This document shows positions 17,476 through 26,660 of a stretch of 64,000 nt of DNA, one piece after another. The notes under the pieces were generated by a model. It was not told where the DNA came from. It saw only the letters and a list, made by a program, of their open reading frames with translations, and did no database searches. The position numbers and the translations under genes were made by a program. Each line of letters begins with the position of its first letter. The stretch's first letter is position 1. Origin of the DNA: Alphaproteobacteria bacterium (GTDB taxonomy: Bacteria > Pseudomonadota > Alphaproteobacteria > Rhodobacterales > Rhodobacteraceae); contig JAUILL010000010.1 of NCBI GenBank assembly GCA_030433335.1, positions 1-64,000 on the forward strand, in the 5' to 3' direction.

Positions 17476-18801
17476 TCAGAACTCGGCCACCTTGCCCCAT
17501 TGGGTGCCTTGGAAGCGGGACAGTTTGTACTGCGCGGTTTCGGTGATGGGCGTGCGGTCCAGCAGCATGTCGGCCACCAGATGCCCCACCCCCGGACCGA
17601 TGCCGAACCCATGGCCCGACAACCCCGCCGCCAAAGTCAGCCCGCCGATCCCGATATCGCTGTCGATCACCGGCACGCCATCGGGGGTGCTGTCGATATA
17701 TCCGGCCCAAGTGGCCTGCACGGCAACTTTCTTCAGTTCGGGCAGCAGATCGCGAGCGCGGGTCAGGGTCAGGTTGACCAAAGAGGCAGAGGGCTTTGGA
17801 TCCAACACGCGCATCCGCTCCATCGGGGTTTCGCGGTCCAGCGCCCAATTCCGGCGGGTCTCATGGCCCGCCTGCCACGCCTGCAAGCCGCCGGGCCGCA
17901 GTGCACACCAGCGTTTCGCGAACATCGGCAAGAAGTGCTTGGCCCCCAACAAGGCCCCCGGCGTCGGGTCCAGATTTGCGCGGCCCGAGATGGCCAGCGT
18001 ATAGCCCCCATCCCCGCGGCGGGTCACCGAAACCTCATTCGTGTGCAGCGCATCGGGCAGCCCTTCGGCCCCCGATTGCACGGACAGGATCGAGCTGCGC
18101 ACCGCCGCCTGAGGAAAGAACACCCCCGATTGGTGCAGGAAACTGGCCGCCCAAGCGCCACCCGCCATGACCACTTGCCGCGTCTTGATCGCCCCGCGCT
18201 CGGTGATGACAGCGCTAACGTTTCCATTCTGCACATCAATCCCGCGAGCCGCACAATTTTGCAGCACAACGCCCTGATGCTGCATCACACCTTTGGCAAT
18301 GATCGGGGCCGCGCGGGACGGGTCCGCGATGCCATCTGTGGGCGACCAGACGCCCCCCAGCCAGCGTTTTCCGGTGGCCGCGCCGCGCTCGGACGCTTGG
18401 TCTGCGGTCAGCATTCGGGTGTCCACCCCCTGCCCCCGCGCGAACTGGCCCCAGCGGTCCCAGCCGTCAATCTCGGCCTGATTGTTAGACAGATAGAGCA
18501 GCCCGCAGCGGCGAAATCCCATGTCCTGACCGATGTCGGCGGTCATATCCTCCCACAGGGCCAAGCTTCGGGTGGACAGGGGCAATTCGCGAGCGTCCCT
18601 GTTTTGTTGGCGGCACCAGCCCCAGTTGCGGCTGGATTGCTCGGCCCCGATGCGGCCCTTTTCGAGCAGGACGACCTTCATGCCCCCGCGCGCCAGCCAA
18701 TAGGCCGCGCTGACGCCGACGATGCCTGCGCCGATGACGACCACGTCGGCAGCCTCGGGCAAAGTGTCAGGGGTTTCGATGTGCATCAGGGGGGCGGGCA
18801 T
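17476..18801 (-). CDS. DadA-like FAD-dependent amino acid/amine oxidoreductase
   Basis: A 441-residue DAO-family flavoprotein. An N-terminal Rossmann motif, VVVIGAGIVGVSAAYWLARG, lies at about residues 18-37. RIGAEQSSRNWGWCRQQ is typical of D-amino-acid dehydrogenase-like proteins, and the FAD-binding C-terminus has LAAGLSGHGFGIGPGVG. The start at 18801 has GGAGAGAT at good spacing. It ends five bases from the stop of the convergent oxidase gene and is divergent from an Lrp-type regulator, which is the common pairing for amino-acid dehydrogenases. Lrp probably controls it. The substrate is unknown. Confidence 0.82.
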   Translation of the reverse strand: MPAPLMHIETPDTLPEAADVVVIGAGIVGVSAAYWLARGGMKVVLLEKGRIGAEQSSRNWGWCRQQNRDARELPLSTRSLALWEDMTADIGQDMGFRRCGLLYLSNNQAEIDGWDRWGQFARGQGVDTRMLTADQASERGAATGKRWLGGVWSPTDGIADPSRAAPIIAKGVMQHQGVVLQNCAARGIDVQNGNVSAVITERGAIKTRQVVMAGGAWAASFLHQSGVFFPQAAVRSSILSVQSGAEGLPDALHTNEVSVTRRGDGGYTLAISGRANLDPTPGALLGAKHFLPMFAKRWCALRPGGLQAWQAGHETRRNWALDRETPMERMRVLDPKPSASLVNLTLTRARDLLPELKKVAVQATWAGYIDSTPDGVPVIDSDIGIGGLTLAAGLSGHGFGIGPGVGHLVADMLLDRTPITETAQYKLSRFQGTQWGKVAEF

Positions 18802-18853
18802 GGGGTATCTCTCCGGTCTTTTGCCTGACCGTACCCCGCGCCGTGCAGCCGGT

Positions 18854-18869
18854 TGTGCCGGATTGCACA
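18854..18869. promoter_or_regulatory. Palindrome in the Lrp/oxidase divergent region
   Basis: TGTGC at 18854-18858 and GCACA at 18865-18869 are separated by six bases. This 16-bp dyad sits between two divergent starts and is the best candidate for an Lrp/AsnC-type operator. No second copy was seen nearby. Confidence 0.4.
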
Positions 18870-18965
18870 GGTCCAGCGGCATTTCCTGTCGAATGTCAGA
18901 CCCTTGCCCCTGCCCGCGGACTCGCCCAATAGTGACCCACAGTAAAGACCCCGAAGGACCCTGTT

Positions 18966-19463
18966 ATGAGTAGCCAGCTGAAGCTCGATCGGATCGATGT
19001 AAAGATTCTTGCCGAGTTGCAGCGCAACGGGCGCATTACCAACGTTGAACTGGCGGAACTGGTGGCCTTGTCGCCGTCGCCCTGCCTGATGCGGGTCAAG
19101 AAGCTGCAGCAAGCGGGGTATATCACCGGCTACACCGCGCAGATCGACGTGGCAAAACTGGGGGATACACTGACGGTGTTTACCGAGTTTACCCTGAAGA
19201 ACCACCGACAAATCGACTTTGCCCGCTTTCAAGAGGCGCTCGAAAAGGTCGATAGCTGCGTGGAATGCCATCTGGTCTCTGGCGGGTATGACTATCTGGC
19301 GAAGTTTGTCTGCGCGTCGATCACCGACTATCAGAACATCATCGAGGCGCTGATCGACCGCGGGGTCGGCATCGACAAGTACTTCAGCTTTGTGGTTATG
19401 AAGACGCCTTTTGTGAAGAACCAGATCCCGCTGACGCGCCTGTTCGGGGATCGGGTGGGTTAA
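18966..19463 (+). CDS. Lrp/AsnC-family transcriptional regulator
   Basis: A 165-residue regulator with an N-terminal AsnC-type HTH (LDRIDVKILAELQRNGRITN and then VELAELVALSPSPCLMRVKKL) and a C-terminal RAM ligand-binding domain (about residues 70-150). The ribosome binding site is AAGGA. It is divergent from the DadA-like oxidase and convergent with the peptide ABC transporter operon. Such regulators commonly activate the neighbouring oxidase in response to its amino-acid substrate. Confidence 0.88.
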   Translation: MSSQLKLDRIDVKILAELQRNGRITNVELAELVALSPSPCLMRVKKLQQAGYITGYTAQIDVAKLGDTLTVFTEFTLKNHRQIDFARFQEALEKVDSCVECHLVSGGYDYLAKFVCASITDYQNIIEALIDRGVGIDKYFSFVVMKTPFVKNQIPLTRLFGDRVG

Positions 19464-19484
19464 CGCCCCGACCTTGCGGGGCGT
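19463..19484. terminator. Terminator-like hairpin between convergent genes
   Basis: ACGCCCCG at 19463-19470 pairs with CGGGGCGT at 19477-19484 around a six-base loop. A long U-tract is missing on either strand, so it may be a weak or Rho-assisted terminator shared by the Lrp gene and the ABC transporter operon. Confidence 0.5.
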
Positions 19485-19489
19485 CACCT

Positions 19490-21154
19490 TTAGCGGTTGG
19501 CGAATTGGGCGACCAGAGTGAGGTCTTGCTCCAGCTGTGCCAGCCAGCCGGTGTCCAACTGCGGGATCGAGGAGATGAGCAGCCGCGAATAGGGGTGCTG
19601 CGCCTCGGCGGACATGCGGGCGGCGGGCAAGGCCTCGACCACTTCACCTTTCAGCATCACCAAGACGTCGTCACAGATCGCCTCAACGGTGGACAGATCG
19701 TGGCTGATGAACATGTAGCTGAGGCTAAGCTCGCGCTGAAGTTCCTTGAGCAGGTCCAGAATGGCCGCCGCAACCACCGTATCGAGGGCCGAGGTAATCT
19801 CGTCGCACAGGATCAATTCAGGCTCCGCCGCCAGAGCGCGGGCAAGGTTGATGCGCTGTTTCTGACCACCCGACAATTCCCCTGGCAGCCGGTGCCGCAG
19901 GTTCGCGGGCAAGCGCACCATATCGAGCAGTTCTTTGACCCGCGCTTCGCGAGCCGCACCTTTTAGACCGTGGTAAAAGGCCAGCGGTCGGCCGAGGATC
20001 TGCTCGATCGAGTGCGCGGGGTTCAGGGCTGTATCGGCCAGCTGGAACACGATTTGGGCTTTGCGCAACTGCTCTTTGCTACGGCGTTTCAGGTCGCCGC
20101 GCAGCTCTTGGCCATCCAGCAGGATGCCGCCTTGGTAAGGCGGCAGGATACCGGCGATGGCGCGGGCCAGCGTGGATTTGCCGCTGCCGGATTCCCCGAT
20201 GACGCCCAAGTTGCGGCCCCGTTCGAGGGAGAAATTCACGTCCTTGAGGATTTTGATTTCCGGCTCGCCTTTGCGGATCGCGCCGTAGCCCGCGTGCAGG
20301 TGGATGACCTCTAGGATCGGTTTGGGGACAGCTTTGGCTTCTGGCTGGAAGGACACGTGGGGCACGGGTTCGAACGCAGCGAGCAATTGGCGGGTATAGG
20401 GGTGCGCAGGATGGGTGAGGATCTGCTCGGTGGTGCCAGTTTCCTGAATTTCCCCGCCCTTCAGTACGATGATCCGGTCGGCAATCTGGGCCACGACGGC
20501 CAGGTCGTGGCTGACGTAGACACCGGCCATTCCGCCTTGCTGCATCACTGATTTGAAGGCACGCAAGACCTCGATCTGAGTGGTTACATCCAGCGCCGTG
20601 GTGGGCTCGTCAAAGATCACCAGCTTCGGCCCGCCGATCAGAGCCATCGCAGCCGACAAGCGCTGCAACTGGCCGCCAGAGACCTGGTGCGGATAGCGGT
20701 GGCCGATGTGTTCGGGGTCCGGAAGGGCCAAAGCGCGGAAGAGATCGACCGCTTTGGCCTCGGCCTCGGCTTTGGGCATCAGCTCGTGGATGGCGGTGAT
20801 CTCGATCACCTGATCCATGATACGTTTCGACGGGTTAAACGCCGCCGCTGCCGACTGGGGCACATAGCTGACTTCGGTCCCGCGCAGGGCCGCGCGTTTG
20901 CGCTCGGACAGCGCGGTGACATCGGTCTGATCCAGCGTAATCTGCCCGCCAGTGATCGAACAACCCGTGCGGGTGTAGCCCATCAAGGACAGAGCGATGG
21001 TTGTTTTCCCGCTGCCGGACTCCCCGATCAAGGCGACGATTTCGCCGGGGGCGATCTCAAAGGACACGCCGCGGATGATCTCGACCTTGCGGCCTGCGTC
21101 GGTGACCGCGCCGATGCGCAGATCGTTCACGGTGACAAGAGGCTGGGTCATCAT
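19490..21154 (-). CDS. Oligopeptide-type ABC transporter ATP-binding protein, two fused NBDs
   Basis: A 554-residue protein with two complete ABC cassettes, equivalent to DppD and DppF fused. Walker A motifs are GESGSGKTT (about residue 41) and GESGSGKST (about residue 318). The signature sequences VSGGQLQRLS and LSGGQKQRINLARAL and the Walker B aspartates are also present. It powers uptake through the two permeases encoded just upstream, and the reading frames overlap by four bases. Fused forms are common in alphaproteobacterial peptide, opine and nickel-type importers. Confidence 0.9.
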   Translation of the reverse strand: MMTQPLVTVNDLRIGAVTDAGRKVEIIRGVSFEIAPGEIVALIGESGSGKTTIALSLMGYTRTGCSITGGQITLDQTDVTALSERKRAALRGTEVSYVPQSAAAAFNPSKRIMDQVIEITAIHELMPKAEAEAKAVDLFRALALPDPEHIGHRYPHQVSGGQLQRLSAAMALIGGPKLVIFDEPTTALDVTTQIEVLRAFKSVMQQGGMAGVYVSHDLAVVAQIADRIIVLKGGEIQETGTTEQILTHPAHPYTRQLLAAFEPVPHVSFQPEAKAVPKPILEVIHLHAGYGAIRKGEPEIKILKDVNFSLERGRNLGVIGESGSGKSTLARAIAGILPPYQGGILLDGQELRGDLKRRSKEQLRKAQIVFQLADTALNPAHSIEQILGRPLAFYHGLKGAAREARVKELLDMVRLPANLRHRLPGELSGGQKQRINLARALAAEPELILCDEITSALDTVVAAAILDLLKELQRELSLSYMFISHDLSTVEAICDDVLVMLKGEVVEALPAARMSAEAQHPYSRLLISSIPQLDTGWLAQLEQDLTLVAQFANR

Positions 21155-22011
21155 TCGCTCCGATCCCGAATTTTGGAGGGCAGGTTGTCGATGAACATGT
21201 TCACCGAGATGGTCAGGGTCGCGATGGCAATCGACGGAAAGATCACCGCTGGCGCGCCAAGGGACAGACCTTCGATGTTTTCACGGACCAAGGCACCCCA
21301 GTCCGCATTCGGCGGCTGCACCCCGAGGCCGAGGAAGGACAGCCCCGACAAGACCAGCACGATGAACACAAACCGCAGGCCAAGGTCGGCCAGCACGGGG
21401 CCAAGGATGTTCGGAAAGATTTCGCGGGTGATCAGATAGGGCGTGCTCTCTCCCCGCGCGCGGGCTACGGTGACGTAGTCGGTGGCGTTGACGTTCACGG
21501 CCAAGGCGCGGGCAAAGCGGTAGGAGCCGGGCAGATAGATCGCCGCGAGGGTCAGGATCAACACGGGGATCGAGGAGCCAACCGCCGCCACGACCACCAA
21601 ACCGAATAGCAAGGACGGAATGCCGTTGAACGCGTCCAACAGGCGCGACAGGATCATATCGAACCAGCCGCCGATCACAGCCGCCACCATGCCAAGGATC
21701 ACACCACCCGCGCAGGCAAGCACGACCGAAGCCAGCGCGATCCCCACTGTGTAGCGCGCCCCCATGAGGATGCGGCTAAAGATGTCGCGGCCCAGATAAT
21801 CGGTGCCCATCCAGAAGTCCGCTGTGACAGGGCCGAAATAGTCCCAATCCACGATCTCTCCGGGCGGGTGCGGGGCAATCCACGGGCCAACGATCGCGAC
21901 CACGGCCCAGAACAGGATCACAGCCAGACCGACACGTCCCACCCAGTTAAAGGAGTAGCCCAGACGCTTCGGGGTCGGGATCACAAATGCATTGGATCGT
22001 TCAATCATCAT
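21151..22011 (-). CDS. ABC transporter permease, DppC type
   Basis: A 286-residue inner-membrane permease of the binding-protein-dependent BPD_transp_1 family. It has the N-terminal OppC-type hydrophobic segment and periplasmic loop PHPPGEIVDWDYFGP, then the coupling EAA-like region LAVNVNATDYVTVARARG. It overlaps the upstream permease and downstream ATPase genes by four bases each, so stoichiometric translation is likely. Confidence 0.88.
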   Translation of the reverse strand: MMIERSNAFVIPTPKRLGYSFNWVGRVGLAVILFWAVVAIVGPWIAPHPPGEIVDWDYFGPVTADFWMGTDYLGRDIFSRILMGARYTVGIALASVVLACAGGVILGMVAAVIGGWFDMILSRLLDAFNGIPSLLFGLVVVAAVGSSIPVLILTLAAIYLPGSYRFARALAVNVNATDYVTVARARGESTPYLITREIFPNILGPVLADLGLRFVFIVLVLSGLSFLGLGVQPPNADWGALVRENIEGLSLGAPAVIFPSIAIATLTISVNMFIDNLPSKIRDRSE

Positions 22012-22967
22012 CGACGAAGCCTCGGGTTGGACAGGATGGCAATCAGGTCGGCCAGCGTGATCAGCGACAGATAGCTGACGCAGAAGATCATGGCGCAGGA
22101 CTGGATCAGGGGCAGATCGCGTGTGGCGACCGCATCGACCATCAGCTTGGCGACGCCGGGATAGTTAAAGATCGTCTCGACGATGATCACACCCCCCACC
22201 AGATAGCTGAGCGACAGGGCGACAGCGTTGGCAATCGGGCCCAAGGCGTTGGGCAAGGCGTGACCCAGAACCATCCGGCGGCGCGAGGCCCCTTTTAGCA
22301 AGGCCATTTCCACGTAGGGGGTGTTGATCGTCTCGATCACCGCGGCGCGGGTCATGCGGATCATCTGCGCGGAAACCACGAAGGACAGGGTGATCACCGG
22401 CATTGCATAGGCCCGCAGCATCGCGCCCCAACTGTCGACGTTCGCGCCATAGGCCAGCGCGGGAAGCCATCCTAGCCACACGGCAAAGATTAACACGGCC
22501 AAAGTCGCGACCATGAATTCGGGCACCGAAATGACCGAGATCGTCGCGACGGATACCACGCGGTCGAACATCGATCCCTTCCACATGGCCGCGCCAATCC
22601 CAAGCGCCAGCGCAATCGGCACAGACACCAAGGTCGTCACGGCGGCCAGACGCAGAGAATTGACCAGACGTCCGCCCATCAGATCGCTGACTGCCATCTT
22701 GTTCACATAGGATGTGCCCATGTCGCCCCCCGCCAGACCGACCAGCCAACCGACAAAACGGTGCATGGCGGGCTCGTCCAGTCCCATCGCGGTGCGCAAA
22801 CCGGCCACCGCTTCGGGGGTCGCGGCCTGCCCCAGCAGGATTTCGGCGACGTCACCGGGCAACAGCTCGGTGGCGAAAAAGACGGCAAAGGACACAATGA
22901 CCAGCGTCAGCAAGGCAATGCCAAGCCGCTGGGAAACAAGGATCCATGGCAAGAGCGATTTGGGCAA
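22008..22967 (-). CDS. ABC transporter permease, DppB type
   Basis: A 319-residue DppB/OppB-type permease. It shows the N-terminal membrane helix and FFATELLPGDVAEILLG, typical of DppB, and the EAA-type loop with TPYVEMALLKGASRRRMVLG. The start appears to be TTG at 22965-22967, preceded by GAGGTG. An ATG further in would remove the first transmembrane segment. It pairs with the DppC-type protein to form the pore of the importer. Confidence 0.87.
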   Translation of the reverse strand: MPKSLLPWILVSQRLGIALLTLVIVSFAVFFATELLPGDVAEILLGQAATPEAVAGLRTAMGLDEPAMHRFVGWLVGLAGGDMGTSYVNKMAVSDLMGGRLVNSLRLAAVTTLVSVPIALALGIGAAMWKGSMFDRVVSVATISVISVPEFMVATLAVLIFAVWLGWLPALAYGANVDSWGAMLRAYAMPVITLSFVVSAQMIRMTRAAVIETINTPYVEMALLKGASRRRMVLGHALPNALGPIANAVALSLSYLVGGVIIVETIFNYPGVAKLMVDAVATRDLPLIQSCAMIFCVSYLSLITLADLIAILSNPRLRR

Positions 22968-23036
22968 ACGGACACCTCGGCCAATTGGGAATTCAGGGAA
23001 AGGCCCGCGCCGGATGGCACGGGCCGAAGGTTGGCC

Positions 23037-24656
23037 TTAGGCGGCGCCGTCGAGCCAGACGTACTCGGCAAAGGCATAGCCCATCTGGCCACCCAGCGGG
23101 TTCGGAGCCAGACCCTTGAGGTTCGACGAGATCGCATCGACGTTCGAAATGTAGGCGGGAATGATGGTGCCTGCCTCGTTTGCGACCATCTCCTGCATGT
23201 CCCAGTAGATCGAGGTCCGCTTGTCTTCGTCCAGTGCGCCGCGCGCTTCGACCAGCATGGAGTCGAACTTTTCCGACTTGTACTGGCTCTCGTTCCACGG
23301 GGCGTCCGAGGTGTAGAGCAGCGAGAACAAGATGTCGGGCGTGGGGCGCGGGTTGATGTTACCGAAGTGCACGGGCGCCTTCAGCCAGTAGTTCGACCAG
23401 TAGCCATCAGAGGGCACGCGATCGACCTTGAGGTTCATGCCGATCTCGGCGCCTGCCTGCTGGACGATCATCGCCATATCCACCGACGAGGTCGCCGCAT
23501 CAGAGGCCACAATCGGAACCTCGGTGCCCATCAGGCCGGCCTTTTCAAAATAGAACTTGGCCTGCTCGGGGTCATAGGCTTTGGGCGCGATGTTGGGGTT
23601 GTGGTACTTGTTCGCTGCCGACACGGGCTGGTCATTGCCGATTTCGGCCAGACCGCGGAACACCGATTTCTGGATGGCTTCGCGGTTGATCAGGTACTTC
23701 ATGCCTTCGATGAAGCCCTCTTTCATGCCGGGGTCCAGATCCTTGCGGATGTTCAGGTTGGTGTAGTTGCCCGAAGTGGTGATCGAGGTCGCGACCGAAG
23801 GCTGACCTTCGAGCATCCGCAGCGAACGTGCGTTGACCGAGGCGGCCACCTGAATGTCACCGGACAGTAGCGCGTTCACACGGGCGTTGTTGTCGGGGAT
23901 CGCAAAGTATTCGTAGCTGTCCAGGTAGACGGTGTTGCCCTTGAAGTAGTTGGGGTTTTTCACCGCAACCGAGCGTACGCCGGGTTCGAACGCTTCGCAG
24001 ATGAAGGGGCCGGTGCCGTTGGCGGTGGTGAAATCGGTGGTGCCGTCCTTGATGATCATGAAGTGGTGCAGCGCCAGAATGGTGGGCAGGTCGGCATTGG
24101 GGGCGGCCAGCACGACCTTGACAGTGGTGTCGTCCAGTTTGGTGATCTCGGTCATCTGCTTGGCGATCGAGTTCACTTTGGAGCCCACTGCTTCGTCCAG
24201 ATGGCGCTTCAGGGAGAAGACAACGTCATCGGCGGTCAGGGTCGAGCCGTCGTGGAATTCCACACCAGACTTCAGCTTGATTTCCCAAGTCTGCGCGTCA
24301 TCGGTCGAGATGCTCTCGGCCAGTTCCATTTCGGTCACGCCGCCTTCGGCGAGGAAGGTCAGACGGTTGTAAAACGAGCAGCAGCGCACGTAATCGGTGG
24401 ACAGCGACGCCTTGGCCGGATCAAGGGTATCCGCGGTTGAGGACGACCAGCCCGCCGCCTTGATGCTGCCGCCAAAGACGGGGGTCGCGGCAACCGCCTG
24501 AGAAGCACGGGTCAGCAGCGAGCCACCAACGGCCATGCCAACGCCCGACGCCATCAGCATCTTCAGCAATTCGCGGCGCGAGGCACCGCGGCGGATCATG
24601 CCTTCGACCAGTGCGTCGTCGCGGCCAGTCCAGTTATTGGGGGTCTTTTTGGTCAT
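23037..24656 (-). CDS. ABC transporter substrate-binding protein, SBP family 5
   Basis: A 539-residue periplasmic binding protein of the peptide/opine/nickel class. The N-terminal region has a twin-arginine-like signal (SRRELLKMLMASGVG) followed by cleavage near SQAVAATP. The family-5 core includes ADDVVFSLKRHLD. The start at 24656 (MTKKTP) is favoured, and a longer frame adds 20 residues without a better ribosome binding site. It binds the ligand for the DppBC-type permease. The ligand may be a short peptide, an opine or an amine conjugate, and this cannot be decided here. Confidence 0.88.
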   Translation of the reverse strand: MTKKTPNNWTGRDDALVEGMIRRGASRRELLKMLMASGVGMAVGGSLLTRASQAVAATPVFGGSIKAAGWSSSTADTLDPAKASLSTDYVRCCSFYNRLTFLAEGGVTEMELAESISTDDAQTWEIKLKSGVEFHDGSTLTADDVVFSLKRHLDEAVGSKVNSIAKQMTEITKLDDTTVKVVLAAPNADLPTILALHHFMIIKDGTTDFTTANGTGPFICEAFEPGVRSVAVKNPNYFKGNTVYLDSYEYFAIPDNNARVNALLSGDIQVAASVNARSLRMLEGQPSVATSITTSGNYTNLNIRKDLDPGMKEGFIEGMKYLINREAIQKSVFRGLAEIGNDQPVSAANKYHNPNIAPKAYDPEQAKFYFEKAGLMGTEVPIVASDAATSSVDMAMIVQQAGAEIGMNLKVDRVPSDGYWSNYWLKAPVHFGNINPRPTPDILFSLLYTSDAPWNESQYKSEKFDSMLVEARGALDEDKRTSIYWDMQEMVANEAGTIIPAYISNVDAISSNLKGLAPNPLGGQMGYAFAEYVWLDGAA

Positions 24657-24728
24657 GTGTTTATTCCCTGTTGTGCGTTTGAAAGGACAGAGGGCCCTGC
24701 GATCTTGACGCCGCATAAGCCCTTGAAG

Positions 24729-25460
24729 TTATTTACCGAAGGCGGCGTCTGCGGCCTCGGCCAGTTCCATAAGTGAGTGGAAGTGGTAATCGGGTTCGGT
24801 GAACTCTTTGGGTTCGATGGTGCCGCCGTAGCCCTTTTGTGCGTGGCGGCGCTGGATCCATGCGTTGGTCATGCCCAAGGCACGAGAGATGCCGATGTCG
24901 TGGTACTGGCTTTGGGCGGTGTGCAGGATGTCGGCTTTGGAGCCGCCATCGGTTTCGACCCACGCAAAGACCTGGTGGAAATAGGAGGGATCGGGCTTTT
25001 CGGTTTTGGTGTCGTCGGTGGTGAAACCCGCGTAGAAGGGCTGGCCCAGCTTCTCGGCGTATTTGTCAAAGGCCCAGCGCTGCGCGTTGGTCATGGCGAC
25101 CAGCTTGTAGTGCTGTTTCAGCTTGGCCATAGCGGCGGCGCTGTCTGGGAACGGTTTGGCATCGCCCACGCTGTCCACCATGAACTGGCGGTACTCGGGG
25201 GTATCAGGCAGACCGAAGGTTTCCGCGATACGGCCATAGCAGCGGCCAAGGTCGTCGGGGAACAGGCCCGCACCGGGCTCGTATCGGGCGTCGCGGTAAA
25301 CGGCCAGCGCGGCCTCTCCATCGATGTCGATGCCTTCTTTCTCGGCGATGGTGGCAAGGGCGTCTTTGATCGCGCCTTCGAAGTCGATCAGGGTGCCGAC
25401 CACGTCGAAGGTCAGATAGCTGAAAGCGGTCAAGGGTTTCACGGCAGTTGTGGTTGCCAT
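24729..25460 (-). CDS. HAD-superfamily hydrolase, haloacid dehalogenase type II-like
   Basis: A 243-residue HAD hydrolase. The motif I nucleophile is in LTFDVVGTLIDFEG, motif II is in AMTNAQRW, motif III lysine is in KTEKPDPSYF, and motif IV is in HTAQSQYHDIG. The subgroup is annotated as L-2-haloacid dehalogenase, but real dehalogenase activity is unproven for most members. AAGGA precedes the start. It heads the ABC transporter operon 72 bp upstream of the binding-protein gene, so it may process the imported compound. A paralogue is at 30706. Confidence 0.82.
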   Translation of the reverse strand: MATTTAVKPLTAFSYLTFDVVGTLIDFEGAIKDALATIAEKEGIDIDGEAALAVYRDARYEPGAGLFPDDLGRCYGRIAETFGLPDTPEYRQFMVDSVGDAKPFPDSAAAMAKLKQHYKLVAMTNAQRWAFDKYAEKLGQPFYAGFTTDDTKTEKPDPSYFHQVFAWVETDGGSKADILHTAQSQYHDIGISRALGMTNAWIQRRHAQKGYGGTIEPKEFTEPDYHFHSLMELAEAADAAFGK

Positions 25461-25748
25461 TTTCGGCGGTCCTTATGTTGTCAATTGCGGCCAAGGGCAG
25501 CGGATCAGATGCCGGGAAACGGGGTGCAAACAGCAGAACGTTCTGCGGTGAGCTATGACGGGCCGCGGATGGGAATTTCGCGTCGAGCCCTTGTTTTACT
25601 GGCCTCTGTGCCAGCGTTTCGTTTCCCTGTTACATTCAGCTTCCTCTCAAAACCCGCAGGCAAAACGCTTAAATTGTGCGGGGCGGCGGCAGATTCTGCT
25701 GAACTGGGACGGGACGCGGCATTTCGCACCGCGGCCCGAAAGTAGGTT
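25461..25748. promoter_or_regulatory. Upstream region of the HAD-ABC operon with a 14-bp palindrome
   Basis: This 288-bp gap holds a perfect palindrome, GCAGAACGTTCTGC, at 25533-25546, about 73 bp before the HAD gene start. It is the best operator candidate for the operon. The rest shows no gene. The neighbouring 2-hydroxyacid dehydrogenase gene ends at 25749 on the same strand. Confidence 0.45.
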
Positions 25749-26660
25749 TCAATAGCCTCGGGATTGGTCGACGACACCGGGCACTTCTTCGCCGGTGCGC
25801 AAGGCGTTGATTACGTTCAGGGCGTGCTGCGCCCCCTCGGCATAATCGGTGCGTGAGCCGACATGGGGCGTGATGATCACACGCGGATCAGCCCAGGCCC
25901 AATGGTCCGAAGGCAGCGGTTCCGGGTTCGTCACGTCGAGCATGGCGCTGGCGAGCCGCCCGCTGTCCAAAGCGGCTTTGAGAGCATCCATATCCAGCTG
26001 ACCACCGCGGCCCGCGTGCACCAGCATGGCCCCGCGGGGCAGCTGATCAAAGAGATCGGCCCCCAGAATGCCGCGTGTTTCATCGGTCAGGGGCAGCAGA
26101 CAGACCAGCAGGTCAGTGCGCCCCAAGAACTCAGACAGACCGTCCGCGCCGTACACGTCAATTCCGTCGACTGGGGTGCCAGAACGGCTCCAGCCAGCGA
26201 CATCAAATCCGAGGCCCGACAGGCTGTGCGCGGCCAGCGTTCCGATTCGCCCCATCCCCATGATCCCGACGCAGCGGCTGTGGCTGGGATAGATGCCTTG
26301 GTCCTGCCAAATGCCTGCTTTCGCCTGTTCGAGGTAGATCGGCATTTCGCGGTGCAGCATGAGCGTGGCCATAACCACCCAATCACGCACCAAAGGCGCG
26401 ATGCTGCCTGCAATGGTGCGGGTGAGCACGACGCCTTCGGGCATCGGGGGCATGTGGTCCACCCCAGCCGCCACGCAGATCACCGCCTTGAGGTTGGGGT
26501 AGATCGTAATGTCCGCTGGGGGTTGCCAGCAGGCCAGATAGGTGACCTCGGCGGGGTCCGTGACCGCACCCTCGCCGATGATCATGCGCTCGCCTGCAGC
26601 TTCGAACATTGGAAGCCAGACCTTGGCGCGGTCTGGCAAAGAGGTGTACAGCAATGCCAT
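25749..26660 (-). CDS. D-isomer-specific 2-hydroxyacid dehydrogenase (GhrA-like)
   Basis: A 303-residue NAD(P)-dependent dehydrogenase of the glyoxylate/hydroxypyruvate reductase A subfamily. The Rossmann loop is GIMGMGRIGTLAAHSL, followed by catalytic Arg and Glu regions, and TPHVGSRTDYAEGA is near the end. Its start codon shares a base with the stop of the aminotransferase gene (TGATG). It reduces 2-oxo acids such as glyoxylate or hydroxypyruvate, so it may remove the oxo-acid product of the aminotransferase encoded before it. Confidence 0.85.
   Translation of the reverse strand: MALLYTSLPDRAKVWLPMFEAAGERMIIGEGAVTDPAEVTYLACWQPPADITIYPNLKAVICVAAGVDHMPPMPEGVVLTRTIAGSIAPLVRDWVVMATLMLHREMPIYLEQAKAGIWQDQGIYPSHSRCVGIMGMGRIGTLAAHSLSGLGFDVAGWSRSGTPVDGIDVYGADGLSEFLGRTDLLVCLLPLTDETRGILGADLFDQLPRGAMLVHAGRGGQLDMDALKAALDSGRLASAMLDVTNPEPLPSDHWAWADPRVIITPHVGSRTDYAEGAQHALNVINALRTGEEVPGVVDQSRGY

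Noticed and set aside
16963..18828. 621-codon frame spanning two oxidase genes
   Set aside because: Crosses two well-supported genes in other frames. No protein features.
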